Source: an uncultured Bacillota bacterium
Lineage (GTDB): Bacteria > Bacillota > Clostridia > Peptostreptococcales > Anaerovoracaceae
Assembly (NCBI GenBank): GCA_927441425.1
Contig: CAKMKG010000032.1
Location: 62,001 to 126,000 of the forward strand
Direction: 5' to 3'
DNA: 64,000 nt
Positions 1 through 9,141 of the stretch are shown here, one piece after another. Every line of letters begins with the position of its first letter. The stretch's first letter is position 1. Both the position numbers and the translations under genes were made by a program. Under the pieces are notes generated by a model. It saw only the letters and a program-made list of their open reading frames with translations, made no database searches and was not told the origin of the DNA.

Positions 1-2
1 TT

Positions 3-884
3 ACGCCAAATTGGGATCGTATTTTCGATTCAAGTGTTTGGGTTGCTGCTTATGGTCAGGTATTCTTCAGCTTGAGTATCGCTTTCGCAATCATGATTGC
101 TTACTCCAGCTATCTTCCAAAAGATACTGACGTCGTAAACAGCGCATTCATTACAGCAACTGCAAATCATGGCTTCGAGCTGTTTGCAGGCATCGGCGTG
201 TTCAGCATCCTAGGCTATATGGCTTTCACACAGGGTGTTGGTGTAGAAGAAGTAGCAGCAGGCGGCGTAGGCTTGGCCTTCATGGTCTTCCCTGCAGCCA
301 TCAACGCATTGCCGGCGATGAACGGATTTATCGGAGTGTGCTTCTTCGGAGCATTGCTGTTCGCAGGCTTTACATCACTGATTTCTATTATTCAGGCTGT
401 TATTTCAGGTATTGAAGATAAATTTGAACTTGCGCATAAGAAGGCAACAACGATTGTTTTGATCCCTGCTTTCCTGATCAGCATCCTGTTTATTACAGGT
501 GCCGGTCTCAACATTCTGGATATCATGGATGCATTTATCAACAATATCGGCGTTGCAGGTGCAGGACTGCTTGAGGTTATCCTGATTGGCTGGTTCTTCA
601 ATACAGAAAAACTTCGCCAAGAAGCAAACCAATTCTCCAACTACAGCGTTGGAAAATGGTGGATCTATGCACTGAAAATCGTTACTGTTGTCGTACTTGG
701 CTTCATGGTAATCTCCAATACCATCGGCTATATGATGAACGGTTATGGCGGCTATGCTAGCATTGACGTCGCGGTCTTTGGCTGGGGTACTATGCTGGTA
801 TGTGTCATCGTAACGATCATTCTGACATTCATGAAGGGCAAAGAGGGTTATGCAGACCTGTCCAAACATAAGGAGGTTGAATAA
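3..884 (+). CDS. Sodium-dependent amino-acid symporter (NSS/SNF family), C-terminal part
   Basis: The reading frame is open to the left edge, so the gene begins outside the window; the TTG at 72 is internal. The visible 293 residues begin in TM6 of a neurotransmitter:sodium symporter, with the family signature WVAAYGQVFFSLS followed by about six hydrophobic helices. NSS carriers of the MhsT/MetP type move amino acids inward with sodium across the cytoplasmic membrane. The C-terminal tail is short and charged. One base after the stop starts a 35-residue MetS-like small subunit, which points to the methionine/alanine-importing branch of the family. The substrate itself cannot be read from the sequence. 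Confidence 0.9.
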   Translation, partial: TPNWDRIFDSSVWVAAYGQVFFSLSIAFAIMIAYSSYLPKDTDVVNSAFITATANHGFELFAGIGVFSILGYMAFTQGVGVEEVAAGGVGLAFMVFPAAINALPAMNGFIGVCFFGALLFAGFTSLISIIQAVISGIEDKFELAHKKATTIVLIPAFLISILFITGAGLNILDIMDAFINNIGVAGAGLLEVILIGWFFNTEKLRQEANQFSNYSVGKWWIYALKIVTVVVLGFMVISNTIGYMMNGYGGYASIDVAVFGWGTMLVCVIVTIILTFMKGKEGYADLSKHKEVE

Positions 885-885
885 C

Positions 886-993
886 ATGACTACCGGAGCA
901 ATCTTAATGATGATTATCGGATGTGGAGGCCTGTGGGGCGGATGTATCGTTGCCACCTCCATTGCTTTAAAGAATAGTAAGAAAAACGCATAA
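886..993 (+). CDS. MetS-like small subunit of NSS transporter (35 aa)
   Basis: A 35-codon gene starts one base after the transporter stop, with the Shine-Dalgarno AGGAGG at 871-876 inside the upstream gene. It encodes a single hydrophobic helix (GAILMMIIGCGGLWGGCIVA) followed by a short basic tail. This is the pattern of the small subunit that accompanies NSS methionine/alanine importers such as MetP-MetS of Corynebacterium, where MetS is needed for uptake. Translation is probably coupled to the transporter. A perfect terminator follows 18 bases after the stop. The family call rests on size, position and the GxxWGG helix. Confidence 0.8.
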   Translation: MTTGAILMMIIGCGGLWGGCIVATSIALKNSKKNA

Positions 994-1010
994 AAAAAAA
1001 TTAAAAATTA

Positions 1011-1047
1011 AAAAGGAAAGTCTGCATGCAGACTTTCCTTTTTTTAT
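1011..1047 (+). terminator. Rho-independent terminator of the NSS transporter operon
   Basis: A perfect 16-bp inverted repeat (1011-1026 and 1027-1042, centre GCATGC) runs into a T tract. The flanking A and T runs would let it work in both directions. Confidence 0.9.
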
Positions 1048-1107
1048 ATTGCGTAAAAATTAAAATACCGCAAATAATATAACTGAGAAAGAGAGGAGAT
1101 GAAAGAA

Positions 1108-1428
1108 TTGAAAAACAGGAAGATTTTTCTTATGCTTTTATTGGTTTTAACTCTTGTGACCTTTACCGCTGCATGCAGCCCGACGGATACTCCGAATGTG
1201 CCCAACACCACAGATAACGGAGACGGTGGAATCGACGGCGGCAACGGGAATGGGAATGGGAATGGTATCGACAATACAAACGGTAACGGCGTAAACAATG
1301 ACGGAACCGGAGGTATTGGCGGAGGTGCCGGCGGAAACGGAAATACTCCCGGAACTGGAATAAATAGTGACACAGGAGTTAACGGCGTAGGCACAGGAAA
1401 CGCGATCAACAACAATGTAAATCAATAA
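1108..1428 (+). CDS. Small Gly/Asn-rich lipoprotein
   Basis: A signal peptide with a long leucine-rich core ends in a lipobox (TAAC, followed by S), so the mature protein should be lipid-anchored to the outer face of the membrane. The remaining roughly 80 residues are almost only Gly, Asn, Asp and Thr in imperfect GNG/GGI repeats and have no recognisable fold. The GAGAGGAG at 1091-1098 sits directly against the ATG at 1099 but about nine bases before an in-frame TTG at 1108, so TTG is the better start (106 residues). It is a stand-alone gene between two terminators. No function can be assigned; a flexible surface spacer is possible. Confidence 0.65.
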   Translation: MKNRKIFLMLLLVLTLVTFTAACSPTDTPNVPNTTDNGDGGIDGGNGNGNGNGIDNTNGNGVNNDGTGGIGGGAGGNGNTPGTGINSDTGVNGVGTGNAINNNVNQ

Positions 1429-1434
1429 CTGCCA

Positions 1435-1500
1435 AGAGCACAAAGGAACCGTACCTTTGTGCTCTTTGTGTATTCAGAAAAAATAGAATACCTTTTTTTT
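1435..1500 (+). terminator. Double terminator after the lipoprotein gene
   Basis: A 12-bp stem (AGAGCACAAAGG at 1435-1446 with CCTTTGTGCTCT at 1454-1465) is followed by a second small hairpin (GTATTC at 1470-1475 with GAATAC at 1486-1491) and a long T run from 1493. Confidence 0.8.
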
Positions 1501-1643
1501 ATTATGGATAATAATATACTAAAGATAAGATTTGCAACGTCCTTGTTTAGAAGCGGAAGAATATGGTAGAATAAGAGATATTAGGTGCAAATATTGTACG
1601 CTATTCATTATGAGAGCAAAGATAGATTTAAATGGAGATAAAG

Positions 1644-3629
1644 ATGAATGTTAATACAGAATTGATCAAGAAAAAACTACACGTCAAAAAACGAAAAGAG
1701 GAACTCATCAGCGGAATCCTTTCCAAACATAAAAAGGGATTCGGTTTTGTTATCCCCGAGACAGATCAGGGTGGTGATGTTTTTATTTCTCCAAACAGCA
1801 TCAACGACGCAATGAATGGAGATTCTGTAGTGGTAAGGCTGCTTCCTCCGGGAGAAACAAGCCGAACGAGAGAAGGTGTCATTCAGCAAATTTTGACGAG
1901 AGCGGCAACGGAAATCGTTGGTACCTTTGAAAAGAGCAAGCGATTCGGGTTTGTTGTTCCCGACGATCGAAGATTCAACGATGATATTTTTATAATGAAA
2001 AAAGACTTCAACGGCGCGCATACTGGGGACAAGGTTGTTGTCAAAATTACCAAGTATCCTGAAAGGGGCAATAGCGCAGAAGGCAAAGTGGAAGAAATCA
2101 TCAGTAGAAGCGGCGAAGCCGGAGGTGATATCAAGGCGTTGATCCGACAGTATAATCTGACACAGGAATTTCCTGAAAAAGTAGAAATGGAAGCAAAGAA
2201 AATCCCGTTGAAAATAGCTGAAGAAGAAATTATAAATAGAGTGGATCTAAGGGAGAAGAATATCATTACAATAGACGGTGCTGATGCCAAGGATTTGGAT
2301 GATGCCGTGTCAGTTGAAACGCTTTCCAATGGAAACTACTTGCTTGGTGTTCATATTGCTGATGTGAGCCAATATGTTACTGACAGCAGCCAGCTTGACA
2401 AAGAGGCACTTAAGAGAGGCAACAGCGTCTATCTTATCGATCAAGTCATCCCTATGCTGCCCAAAATCTTATCAAATGGGATTTGCAGTTTGAACCCGAA
2501 AGTTGACAGGCTTACCCTATCTGTAACCATGGAAATCGACAATAAAGGAAAAGTTGTCAATCACGAAATTTATGAAAGTGTCATTCATTCAAAAGCCAGA
2601 ATGGTTTACGGAGAGGTGTCGGACATGCTGGAAAATAAGTCAGCTGAACTGATTGCGAAATATCAGGACATTTATCAGGATATTCTGCGCATGGATGAGC
2701 TGGCAAGTATCTTAAGAAAAGCAAGAGATGTTCGGGGAAGCCTTGATTTTGATTTTGACGAAGCCTATATCAACCTGAACGAACAAGGAATCCCGATCAG
2801 TGTAGAAACAGCCGAAAGAAGAGTGGCAAACCGTATTATTGAGGAATTTATGCTTGTCGCAAACGAAACCATAGCGGAGCATTTTTATTGGATGGAAGCG
2901 CCTTTTGTTTATCGTGTTCATGAGAAACCTTCTTTGGAAAAAATCGAGGAGTTTAAACGATTTATCGTGAGCTTTGGATTGAATCTGAAGGGGAATCCGG
3001 AAAGTATCCATCCGAAAGCTTTGAATGAAATCATTAAAAGTGTAGAAGGTAAACCGGAAGAGCATGTTGTCAATACAGTCATGCTGCGATCAATGAAAAA
3101 AGCATTTTACGGAACAGAGTGTGAAGGGCATTTCGGATTAGGAGTTAAATATTATTGTCATTTTACATCCCCCATCCGAAGATATCCGGACCTGATCGTT
3201 CACCGCATTATAAAGGAATCTCTTCACGGAAAACTGGATATCAAGCGCGCCAAGGTACTAAGAAGGAGAACAGATCGTGCTGCGGAAATTTCATCCGGTA
3301 CGGAGCGGCAGGCCCAGGAACTGGAACGAGAAGTTGAGAAGCTGAAAAAGGCTGAGTACATGACCTATCATGTAGGAGAAACATATGATGGTATCATTAA
3401 CGGCGTTGCAAGCTTTGGTTTCTTTGTAGAAATAGAAAATACCATTGAAGGAATGGTAAGGGTGGATTATCTGAATGATGATTATTACGACTATGAAGCC
3501 ACAAAGTATCGTTTAATTGGGCGAAGAACCAACAAGATTTATGCTCTGGGAGACAAGGTAACCATTAAGGTTCATTCCGTAGAGCTCCAGAATCGGGAAA
3601 TCAATTTTACTGTCGTAGATGCAAGATAA
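1644..3629 (+). CDS. rnr: Ribonuclease R
   Basis: Processive 3'-5' exoribonuclease of the RNB family that degrades structured RNA in the cytoplasm. Domains in order, numbered from the upstream ATG at 1632: two cold-shock domains (about residues 28-72 and 93-140, both with the KGFGFV/KRFGFV RNA-binding motif), the RNB catalytic domain from about 200 to 540 with the acidic active site DGADAKDLDDA at 215-225, and a C-terminal S1 domain (about 578-662). It lacks the N-terminal helix-turn-helix of longer homologues. A GGAG at 1635-1638 sits directly after the upstream ATG and is well spaced for the ATG at 1644, so the latter is taken as the start (661 residues). The usual neighbours secG and smpB are absent. 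Confidence 0.95.
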   Translation: MNVNTELIKKKLHVKKRKEELISGILSKHKKGFGFVIPETDQGGDVFISPNSINDAMNGDSVVVRLLPPGETSRTREGVIQQILTRAATEIVGTFEKSKRFGFVVPDDRRFNDDIFIMKKDFNGAHTGDKVVVKITKYPERGNSAEGKVEEIISRSGEAGGDIKALIRQYNLTQEFPEKVEMEAKKIPLKIAEEEIINRVDLREKNIITIDGADAKDLDDAVSVETLSNGNYLLGVHIADVSQYVTDSSQLDKEALKRGNSVYLIDQVIPMLPKILSNGICSLNPKVDRLTLSVTMEIDNKGKVVNHEIYESVIHSKARMVYGEVSDMLENKSAELIAKYQDIYQDILRMDELASILRKARDVRGSLDFDFDEAYINLNEQGIPISVETAERRVANRIIEEFMLVANETIAEHFYWMEAPFVYRVHEKPSLEKIEEFKRFIVSFGLNLKGNPESIHPKALNEIIKSVEGKPEEHVVNTVMLRSMKKAFYGTECEGHFGLGVKYYCHFTSPIRRYPDLIVHRIIKESLHGKLDIKRAKVLRRRTDRAAEISSGTERQAQELEREVEKLKKAEYMTYHVGETYDGIINGVASFGFFVEIENTIEGMVRVDYLNDDYYDYEATKYRLIGRRTNKIYALGDKVTIKVHSVELQNREINFTVVDAR

Positions 3630-3654
3630 AGACTGAAATTTTGGAGGTATTGAA

Positions 3655-4038
3655 ATGATAACGGCATATCTGACTGCAACCCCATCCAGCTATGAAGGGG
3701 AAGATATCGAAATACGATACGGGATCTACGAAGATCAATTGCTATTACACAAGGACTCTGTTCTTTTGGAGTATAAGAAACCGGCTATCGTCGGACAAGT
3801 TGCATTGTTAACGCTTTTAAAAGAATTGGAAGCATACCCGGACAAAGAGATTACGATAATCATTCATGATCCGGCACTTTATGAATTTGTAAGGGGAACA
3901 TCGACAACGAAGAATAAGGATGTCCTGAAAATGGGAAGAGAAACTCGAAAAGAATTGAACAAACATGAGAATATTACTGTGAAAGATATCCATGGAGATC
4001 GCATGTTATTGGCGAAATGGAAAGAAGCATTGGCATAG
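3655..4038 (+). CDS. Conserved protein of unknown function (127 aa)
   Basis: A 127-residue soluble protein with a good Shine-Dalgarno (GGAGG) 25 bases after rnr, so probably cotranscribed with it. The pattern is two beta hairpins, a helix (IVGQVALLTLLKELEAY), a strand with a conserved-looking EITIIIHDPALYEFV segment, then a basic helix. A remote RNase H-like fold is conceivable from the strand-helix order and the rnr neighbourhood, but no catalytic DEDD set can be pointed to. No function is assigned. Confidence 0.7.
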   Translation: MITAYLTATPSSYEGEDIEIRYGIYEDQLLLHKDSVLLEYKKPAIVGQVALLTLLKELEAYPDKEITIIIHDPALYEFVRGTSTTKNKDVLKMGRETRKELNKHENITVKDIHGDRMLLAKWKEALA

Positions 4039-4043
4039 TCAGT

Positions 4044-4083
4044 TAGGGGGTAAGACGGTAAAGATTATCTTCCCCCTTTTTTA
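4044..4083 (+). terminator. Terminator of the rnr transcript
   Basis: Stem AGGGGG-T-AAGA paired with TCTT-CCCCCT (one bulged T), followed by TTTTTTAT. It separates rnr from the convergent CBS gene. Confidence 0.85.
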
Positions 4084-4117
4084 TTCAATAGGAATACTGT
4101 GGCGTCAGCCAACTTAT

Positions 4118-4540
4118 TTAACTCAAGGTACTTTGTTTGGATATTGCCGATAATGCATCCCCGGCTTCATCTACATAAATTGGTTTTCTTGCGATATCCG
4201 CCATGGCTAGCATGCCAACGATTTGATTATTCTCTAAAACAGGGAGCCTTCTAACTTGATATTTAGCCATAAGCAAGGCTGCTTGATGTGTATCCATATT
4301 TGGTTCAGCGGAAATAAGAGTTTTTGTCATGATTTCCTTCACTGTTTTTGGACCATTCTCGTTTGATACAGACCGAATTACAATATCACGGTCTGTTATG
4401 ATGCCCAACGCTTCTCCCCGATCATTGCAGACAGGGATAGAGCCTATATTTTCTTGCTTCATTTGTTTAGCAACCTGTTCAATGGAAGTCTCAGGTCTTA
4501 CACAGGTTACAGAGGTTGCCATTAAGTCTTTTACTCGCAT
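4118..4540 (-). CDS. Two-CBS-domain protein
   Basis: 140 residues made almost entirely of two CBS domains (about 1-60 and 68-128), each ending in the typical GIITDRD or GMLAMAD segment. Paired CBS domains form a Bateman module that binds adenine nucleotides. This stand-alone type is often annotated as an oxidative-stress or IMP-dehydrogenase-like protein, without a proven role. The start has a strong AAGGAGG six bases upstream. It lies downstream of trkH on the same strand but is separated from it by a terminator, so it is probably its own unit. A link to potassium or c-di-AMP sensing would be inference only. Confidence 0.85.
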   Translation of the reverse strand: MRVKDLMATSVTCVRPETSIEQVAKQMKQENIGSIPVCNDRGEALGIITDRDIVIRSVSNENGPKTVKEIMTKTLISAEPNMDTHQAALLMAKYQVRRLPVLENNQIVGMLAMADIARKPIYVDEAGDALSAISKQSTLS

Positions 4541-4557
4541 ATTTGCCTCCTTAGAAT

Positions 4558-4603
4558 TAAAAAAAGGTGAAATCTATACAAATAGACTTCCCTTTTTTCT
4601 TTT
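4558..4603 (-). terminator. Terminator of the trkA-trkH-trkH operon
   Basis: Read on the minus strand, an imperfect stem (AAAAGGGAAGTCTAT with ATAGATTTCACCTTTT, including a G-U pair) ends in a T run. It lies between the second trkH and the CBS gene. Confidence 0.65.
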
Positions 4604-4647
4604 CTTTATACCAAGGCGCCATAGCCTTCTGAATAAGCTTTGGCAGA

Positions 4648-6108
4648 CTACCGGGCTCTCCAGAAAGAAGGTGACAATAACATGATGATCGCAAACAATT
4701 CCAAACGTCCGGCTATCATCAGTATTCCGAGATAAAGTCGCGAGGCCTGGGAAAAAATACTGTAATTCCCATCCGGGCCAAGAAGACCAAAGCCCATACC
4801 GGTATTTGAGAGCGCGCTGGCAACTGCACTGATCGTCGTCAGTAAATCATAACCCTCCAACGATAGGAGTAAACAACTGAAGACAAATATTGTGAAATAT
4901 AGGATCACAAAGGAGCTGACCTTAGAAACGGTTTCAGCCGATATCGTCTTGCTTCCGATTTTGACCGGAACGACGGCGTTGGGGTGCAGCCGCTTATACA
5001 TTCCTCTTACAATAAGCTTAAAAATGATCATGACTCGGATCACCTTTATGGATCCACAGGTTGATGCAGAACAGCCACCGATAAACATTAAGCAGAAAAG
5101 CAGCATCTGACTGAAACTTGGCCAATAAGTATAATCTGTAATAGCAAAGCCGGAGGTGGATATAAATGCAGTGGTTTGAAATAAGGAATGTCTGATGGTA
5201 AGCCCCAGGGAATCGTAAGTACCGAATGCCCATAAATTGAGGGTAATCAACAGAGTGGACACGGCCAGAATTATCAGAAAGGTACGAAGCTCCCAGTCTT
5301 TGAAAAACTCCCTCCATTTCCCTTCGAGGATATGATGATACAAGACAAAATTGATGGAAGCTACAATACTGAACAAAATAATTACAAATTCAATAAAGAA
5401 ACTGTCAAAGTGTGAAATGCCTTTTGCATAATTGGATAGGCCTCCGGTCCCTATGCTTGAAAAAGCATGAATCATTGAATCAAATAAATTCATGCCCCCC
5501 AGCAGGAGCAGGATTATTTGGATCAAGGTAAGCGAAACATACATTTTGTATAGAATTCTTGAGGAATCTGAAATTCGTGTTGTCATTTTTTCCACAGTTG
5601 GACCTGGTGCTTCCGCACGAGCAATCAATAGGCCGCCGATTCCAAGTGCAGGCAATAGGGAAATGGCAAGGATCAGGATTCCCATTGCACCAAGCCAATG
5701 GCTGAAGGAACGCCAGAACTGAATTGCTTTCGGTGCTGCGGATAAATCGGAGATAATCGTTGAACCTGTTGTTGTAAATCCCGAAATTGATTCGAAAAGT
5801 GCATCAACATAAGAAGGAATGATTCCGGAAAATAGGTATGGGAAAGCGCCGATGACCGATGCGGCCAACCAGCAAAGCGCAGCAATCAGATATCCGTCCC
5901 GCATTTTTAATATATTTGTGGAAGGTCTGACTACAATTAAAATGATAGAACCTATGGCCATGGCGAGCAGAATTGACTGTATGAATGCAACCCCAACTGC
6001 TTTTTCCCCGTAATAATAAGCAATGATTACAGAGGGTACCATTGCGATTCCAATAATGATTGAGATCATGCCTATGATCTTTAAGATCACTTTATAATTA
6101 AACGACAT
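4648..6108 (-). CDS. trkH: Trk-type potassium uptake protein TrkH, copy 2
   Basis: 486-residue membrane subunit of a TrkH/KtrB potassium channel-transporter. All four pore loops of the family are visible: SGFTTTGST, SIGTGGLSNY, FISTSGFA and SNTGMGFG. Each supplies a selectivity-filter glycine. The cytoplasmic gate region reads GGCSASTCGSIKVIRV, with Cys-Gly-Ser where the neighbouring paralogue has Gly-Gly-Gly. It is the last gene of the trkA-trkH-trkH operon, nine bases after copy 1. Function depends on the cytoplasmic TrkA ring that binds NAD(H)/ATP. The two copies are clearly homologous but well diverged, suggesting different affinities or ion preference rather than a recent duplication. 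Confidence 0.95.
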   Translation of the reverse strand: MSFNYKVILKIIGMISIIIGIAMVPSVIIAYYYGEKAVGVAFIQSILLAMAIGSIILIVVRPSTNILKMRDGYLIAALCWLAASVIGAFPYLFSGIIPSYVDALFESISGFTTTGSTIISDLSAAPKAIQFWRSFSHWLGAMGILILAISLLPALGIGGLLIARAEAPGPTVEKMTTRISDSSRILYKMYVSLTLIQIILLLLGGMNLFDSMIHAFSSIGTGGLSNYAKGISHFDSFFIEFVIILFSIVASINFVLYHHILEGKWREFFKDWELRTFLIILAVSTLLITLNLWAFGTYDSLGLTIRHSLFQTTAFISTSGFAITDYTYWPSFSQMLLFCLMFIGGCSASTCGSIKVIRVMIIFKLIVRGMYKRLHPNAVVPVKIGSKTISAETVSKVSSFVILYFTIFVFSCLLLSLEGYDLLTTISAVASALSNTGMGFGLLGPDGNYSIFSQASRLYLGILMIAGRLELFAIIMLLSPSFWRAR

Positions 6109-6117
6109 AAGAATACC

Positions 6118-7581
6118 TCACTTATCCGGATTCCAGAAATATCTGGTAAACAGCAATATGATCGTAAATAATTCTAAACGGCCCACCAGCATCAGGATTG
6201 ACAGCATCAATTTGGACAGATCAGAGAAAATGCTGTAATTTAAAACAGGCCCAACCAGATTGAAGCCCGGACCGATGTTTCCCAGGCAAGCCGCAACTGC
6301 ACTGGCGGTGGTAATCAAATCAAAGTTTTCCAGTGAAAGCAGCAGTGTTCCGACAAAATATATCCCCATATAAAGGAAAATAAAACTTACTACAGCAGAT
6401 ATGGTATCAGCAGGAATCGGCTTCTCATTGATCTTAGTAGAGAAAACTGCTCTTGGATGCAAACGGATTCCAACGCCTCTTCTTAACAGCTTAAATAGAA
6501 GGAGGATGCGGATCACCTTAATGCCGCCCCCTGTTGAGGAAGAACATCCCCCGATAAACATGAGAATAAACAGGATCATTTTACTGAAGGCAGGCCATAA
6601 ATCATAATTTGCCGATGCATAACCTGTCGTTGTTATGATGGAAGCACTTTGAAACAAGGCATAGCGGACTGATTGCCCCATGGAATTGTAAGAATCGTTG
6701 AGCCACAGATTGAAAGCGATCAGCAATACTGATATCGCAACGATAAGAAGATAAAGCCTCAGCTCACTGTCTGAGAAAAAATCCTTCCAACGGCCTTTCA
6801 GGACATAATAATATAACGTAAAATTTGTTGCAGCCAGCAGCATAAAGACTGATATTACAATTTCATAATACGCATTGTCGTAATGTGCGATACTGGTATT
6901 ATAATTGGAAAAGCCTCCGGTGCCTACAGAACCAAAGGTGTGGATCATGGCGTCAAAAAGGGTCATTTCACCGGGAAGAAGTAGTATGATTTCAAGAAGG
7001 GTCATACCAACATAAATCGTATATAGGATCTTGGAGCTTTCTGATATTTTTGGAGTTAATTTCCCAAAGATTGGACCGGTGGTTTCCGCCCTAGCGATCC
7101 GCTGACCGTTAATGCCTAGCATAGGCAGGAGTGCAATTGCAAGAACGAGGATCCCCATTCCTCCAACCCAGTGCGTAAAGGAGCGCCAGAACAGAAGTCC
7201 CTTGGGCAGAGCTTCAATATCAGTGAGAATGGAGCTCCCCGTAGTGGTAAAGCCTGAAACGGTTTCAAAAAATGCGTCAAAGAAATTGGGGATATACCCT
7301 GATATGATAAAAGGGATCGCCCCCAGCAGGGAGCTGAGTGTCCAGCAAAGTGCAACGATGGCAAACCCATCTCTTATTTTCAGGTGAGCGAAGTCCGCTT
7401 TGACAGTAAATGTGATCATGCTCCCGACGAGAAGCATCGAGAAGATAGACAGAAGAAATGCATTGATTGCGTCACCTTCACCGTAAAAAAAGGAGACCAA
7501 AAGCGAAGGAAGCATTAAGCCAGCCAGAATAAGGATCAAAATTCCGCTAATTTTAATGATTGCTCTATAATTTAAAATCAT
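6118..7581 (-). CDS. trkH: Trk-type potassium uptake protein TrkH, copy 1
   Basis: 487-residue paralogue of the next gene with the same topology. Pore loops: SGFTTTGSS, SVGTGGFSNYN, TTTGYASA and GNIGPGFN; gate loop GGCSSSTGGGIKVIRI, which is the canonical form. It starts 46 bases after trkA and is read with it on the minus strand. It would form a dimer in the cytoplasmic membrane sitting on a TrkA tetramer. Having one trkA and two trkH genes implies that TrkA either serves both channels or that they form mixed dimers; the sequence does not decide this. Confidence 0.95.
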   Translation of the reverse strand: MILNYRAIIKISGILILILAGLMLPSLLVSFFYGEGDAINAFLLSIFSMLLVGSMITFTVKADFAHLKIRDGFAIVALCWTLSSLLGAIPFIISGYIPNFFDAFFETVSGFTTTGSSILTDIEALPKGLLFWRSFTHWVGGMGILVLAIALLPMLGINGQRIARAETTGPIFGKLTPKISESSKILYTIYVGMTLLEIILLLPGEMTLFDAMIHTFGSVGTGGFSNYNTSIAHYDNAYYEIVISVFMLLAATNFTLYYYVLKGRWKDFFSDSELRLYLLIVAISVLLIAFNLWLNDSYNSMGQSVRYALFQSASIITTTGYASANYDLWPAFSKMILFILMFIGGCSSSTGGGIKVIRILLLFKLLRRGVGIRLHPRAVFSTKINEKPIPADTISAVVSFIFLYMGIYFVGTLLLSLENFDLITTASAVAACLGNIGPGFNLVGPVLNYSIFSDLSKLMLSILMLVGRLELFTIILLFTRYFWNPDK

Positions 7582-7627
7582 GATTGAATTGGCACCTCTA
7601 GTGAAAAGTCACTTGTCTTTTCAGCCT

Positions 7628-8992
7628 CTATTTAAAAAATCCTGTCCTGCCGGAACGAATAAACTTTTCCAGATCGGGTATTTCGGATAAGAGGCAGATA
7701 ATGATGACTTTATCATTCTTTAGTATTTCGGTATCCCCATTGGGGATAATCACATCATTGCCGCGGTGGATTGCGGCGATAATTACATCATCAGGCAGAC
7801 CGATATGTTCAATTGGCCGGTTCGTAATACGCATATGATCATCGGCTATAATTTCGATCATTTCTGCCTGTCCTTGAATCAACTGAGAAGAAAGGACACG
7901 CTTGGAACCCTGAATAAATCGGAGGATGTTGCTGGCAGTCATATCCAATGGATTCAAAGCCATATCGATCCCCATACTTTCGATGAGTGTCGCATAGCTT
8001 TCCCTGCTTACCTTTGCAATCACATCTTCAATGCCGTGCTGCTTTGCCATGAGCGCTAAAAGAAGATTCTCCTCATCAAAACCCGTTGCAGTAACCACAG
8101 CATCCATCTCATCGATATTTTCCTCTTGTAGCAGATCCATATCCGTTGCATCGCCGTTCAACACCAAAACGTCGTCAAGATGATTGGACAGGTATTGACA
8201 GCGTGCTTTATCCTTTTCAATGAGTTTCACTGAAATGCCGAATTCAGATAGTTTCTGGGCAAGATAAAGGCCGGTTTTTCCGCCGCCAAGAATCATCACC
8301 TTTTGAAGATTGGTGTATTTGCCCTTTTCATGAACCTGATTATTGAGGCGTGTAATTGGATTTTTCTCACCAACCACATAAAGAGAATCGTCCTTCATGA
8401 TGACTGTATTTCTTTTCGGAATGATAACTTTACCGTTTCTGGAAATGGAAACGACGTGCATATTTCCCAGAGATTCATTCACAAAATAAACCGTTCTCCC
8501 CACGATTTCGGGCATCCTATCAGTAGAGAATTCGATCAGCGAAATCTTTCCGCTTGTGAATATTCCATTGCTCAAAGTATATTTTTCGACCAAAAACTTA
8601 TAGATTTCCAGTGTTATAGCCAAATCGGGATTCACAATATAATCGATCCCCATTAAATCCTTTACAAAATCGATCTGGTTCATATGCTCAGGGTCACGGA
8701 CACGGGCAATTACCTTTTTGCAGCCCAGACGCTTTGCAAAGGAACAGATTACAATATTTTTTTCATCAGAATTCGTTGAGGATATCAAATAATCATATGT
8801 ATTGATTCCGATATTCTCTAAAAGACTGATTTGCTTTGCGTTTCCTGTAACTGTCATCAGATCCATCTGTGAACTTAGCTTTTGCAGCAGTGCTTCATTC
8901 TTATCTATAATTGTAACTGAATGATCTCCACCCAGCAGGGCTTCTGTTATTTTAATTCCCAGTTTCCCGGCACCAACGATGGCTATTTTCAT
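7628..8992 (-). CDS. trkA: Trk system potassium uptake regulatory protein TrkA
   Basis: Cytoplasmic gating subunit with two RCK modules: Rossmann domain 1 starts at MKIAIVGAGKLG, domain 2 has MILGGGKTGLYLAQKL, and each is followed by a TrkA-C domain. It binds NAD(H)/ATP and opens the TrkH pore. The open frame extends 20 residues further upstream, but an AGAAGG ribosome site and the Rossmann consensus place the start at 8992 (454 residues, the normal length). It is the first gene of a trkA-trkH-trkH operon. The 149-base gap to the divergent hydrolase gene must hold its promoter. Confidence 0.95.
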   Translation of the reverse strand: MKIAIVGAGKLGIKITEALLGGDHSVTIIDKNEALLQKLSSQMDLMTVTGNAKQISLLENIGINTYDYLISSTNSDEKNIVICSFAKRLGCKKVIARVRDPEHMNQIDFVKDLMGIDYIVNPDLAITLEIYKFLVEKYTLSNGIFTSGKISLIEFSTDRMPEIVGRTVYFVNESLGNMHVVSISRNGKVIIPKRNTVIMKDDSLYVVGEKNPITRLNNQVHEKGKYTNLQKVMILGGGKTGLYLAQKLSEFGISVKLIEKDKARCQYLSNHLDDVLVLNGDATDMDLLQEENIDEMDAVVTATGFDEENLLLALMAKQHGIEDVIAKVSRESYATLIESMGIDMALNPLDMTASNILRFIQGSKRVLSSQLIQGQAEMIEIIADDHMRITNRPIEHIGLPDDVIIAAIHRGNDVIIPNGDTEILKNDKVIIICLLSEIPDLEKFIRSGRTGFFK

Positions 8993-9141
8993 GAACGATA
9001 CCTTCTTTCTGAAGCATGTTTCCCAACTTTGTAATAAACAATATTGTACCACTATTTAAAATGAAAGCAACATCTATTTGTTATTTCGTCCAATATCGGC
9101 TAAAATATAATATAAAGATGTAGAAATTGAGGTAGTTAATA

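Noticed and set aside
405-962. 185-residue minus-strand open frame opposite the NSS transporter
   Set aside because: Cys/His-rich antisense translation of a membrane protein gene; no ribosome site.
3155-3337. Plus-strand open frame inside rnr
   Set aside because: Out of frame within a well-supported gene.
9053-9141. c-di-AMP riboswitch upstream of trkA
   Set aside because: The divergent gap is too short and lacks the conserved ydaO core.
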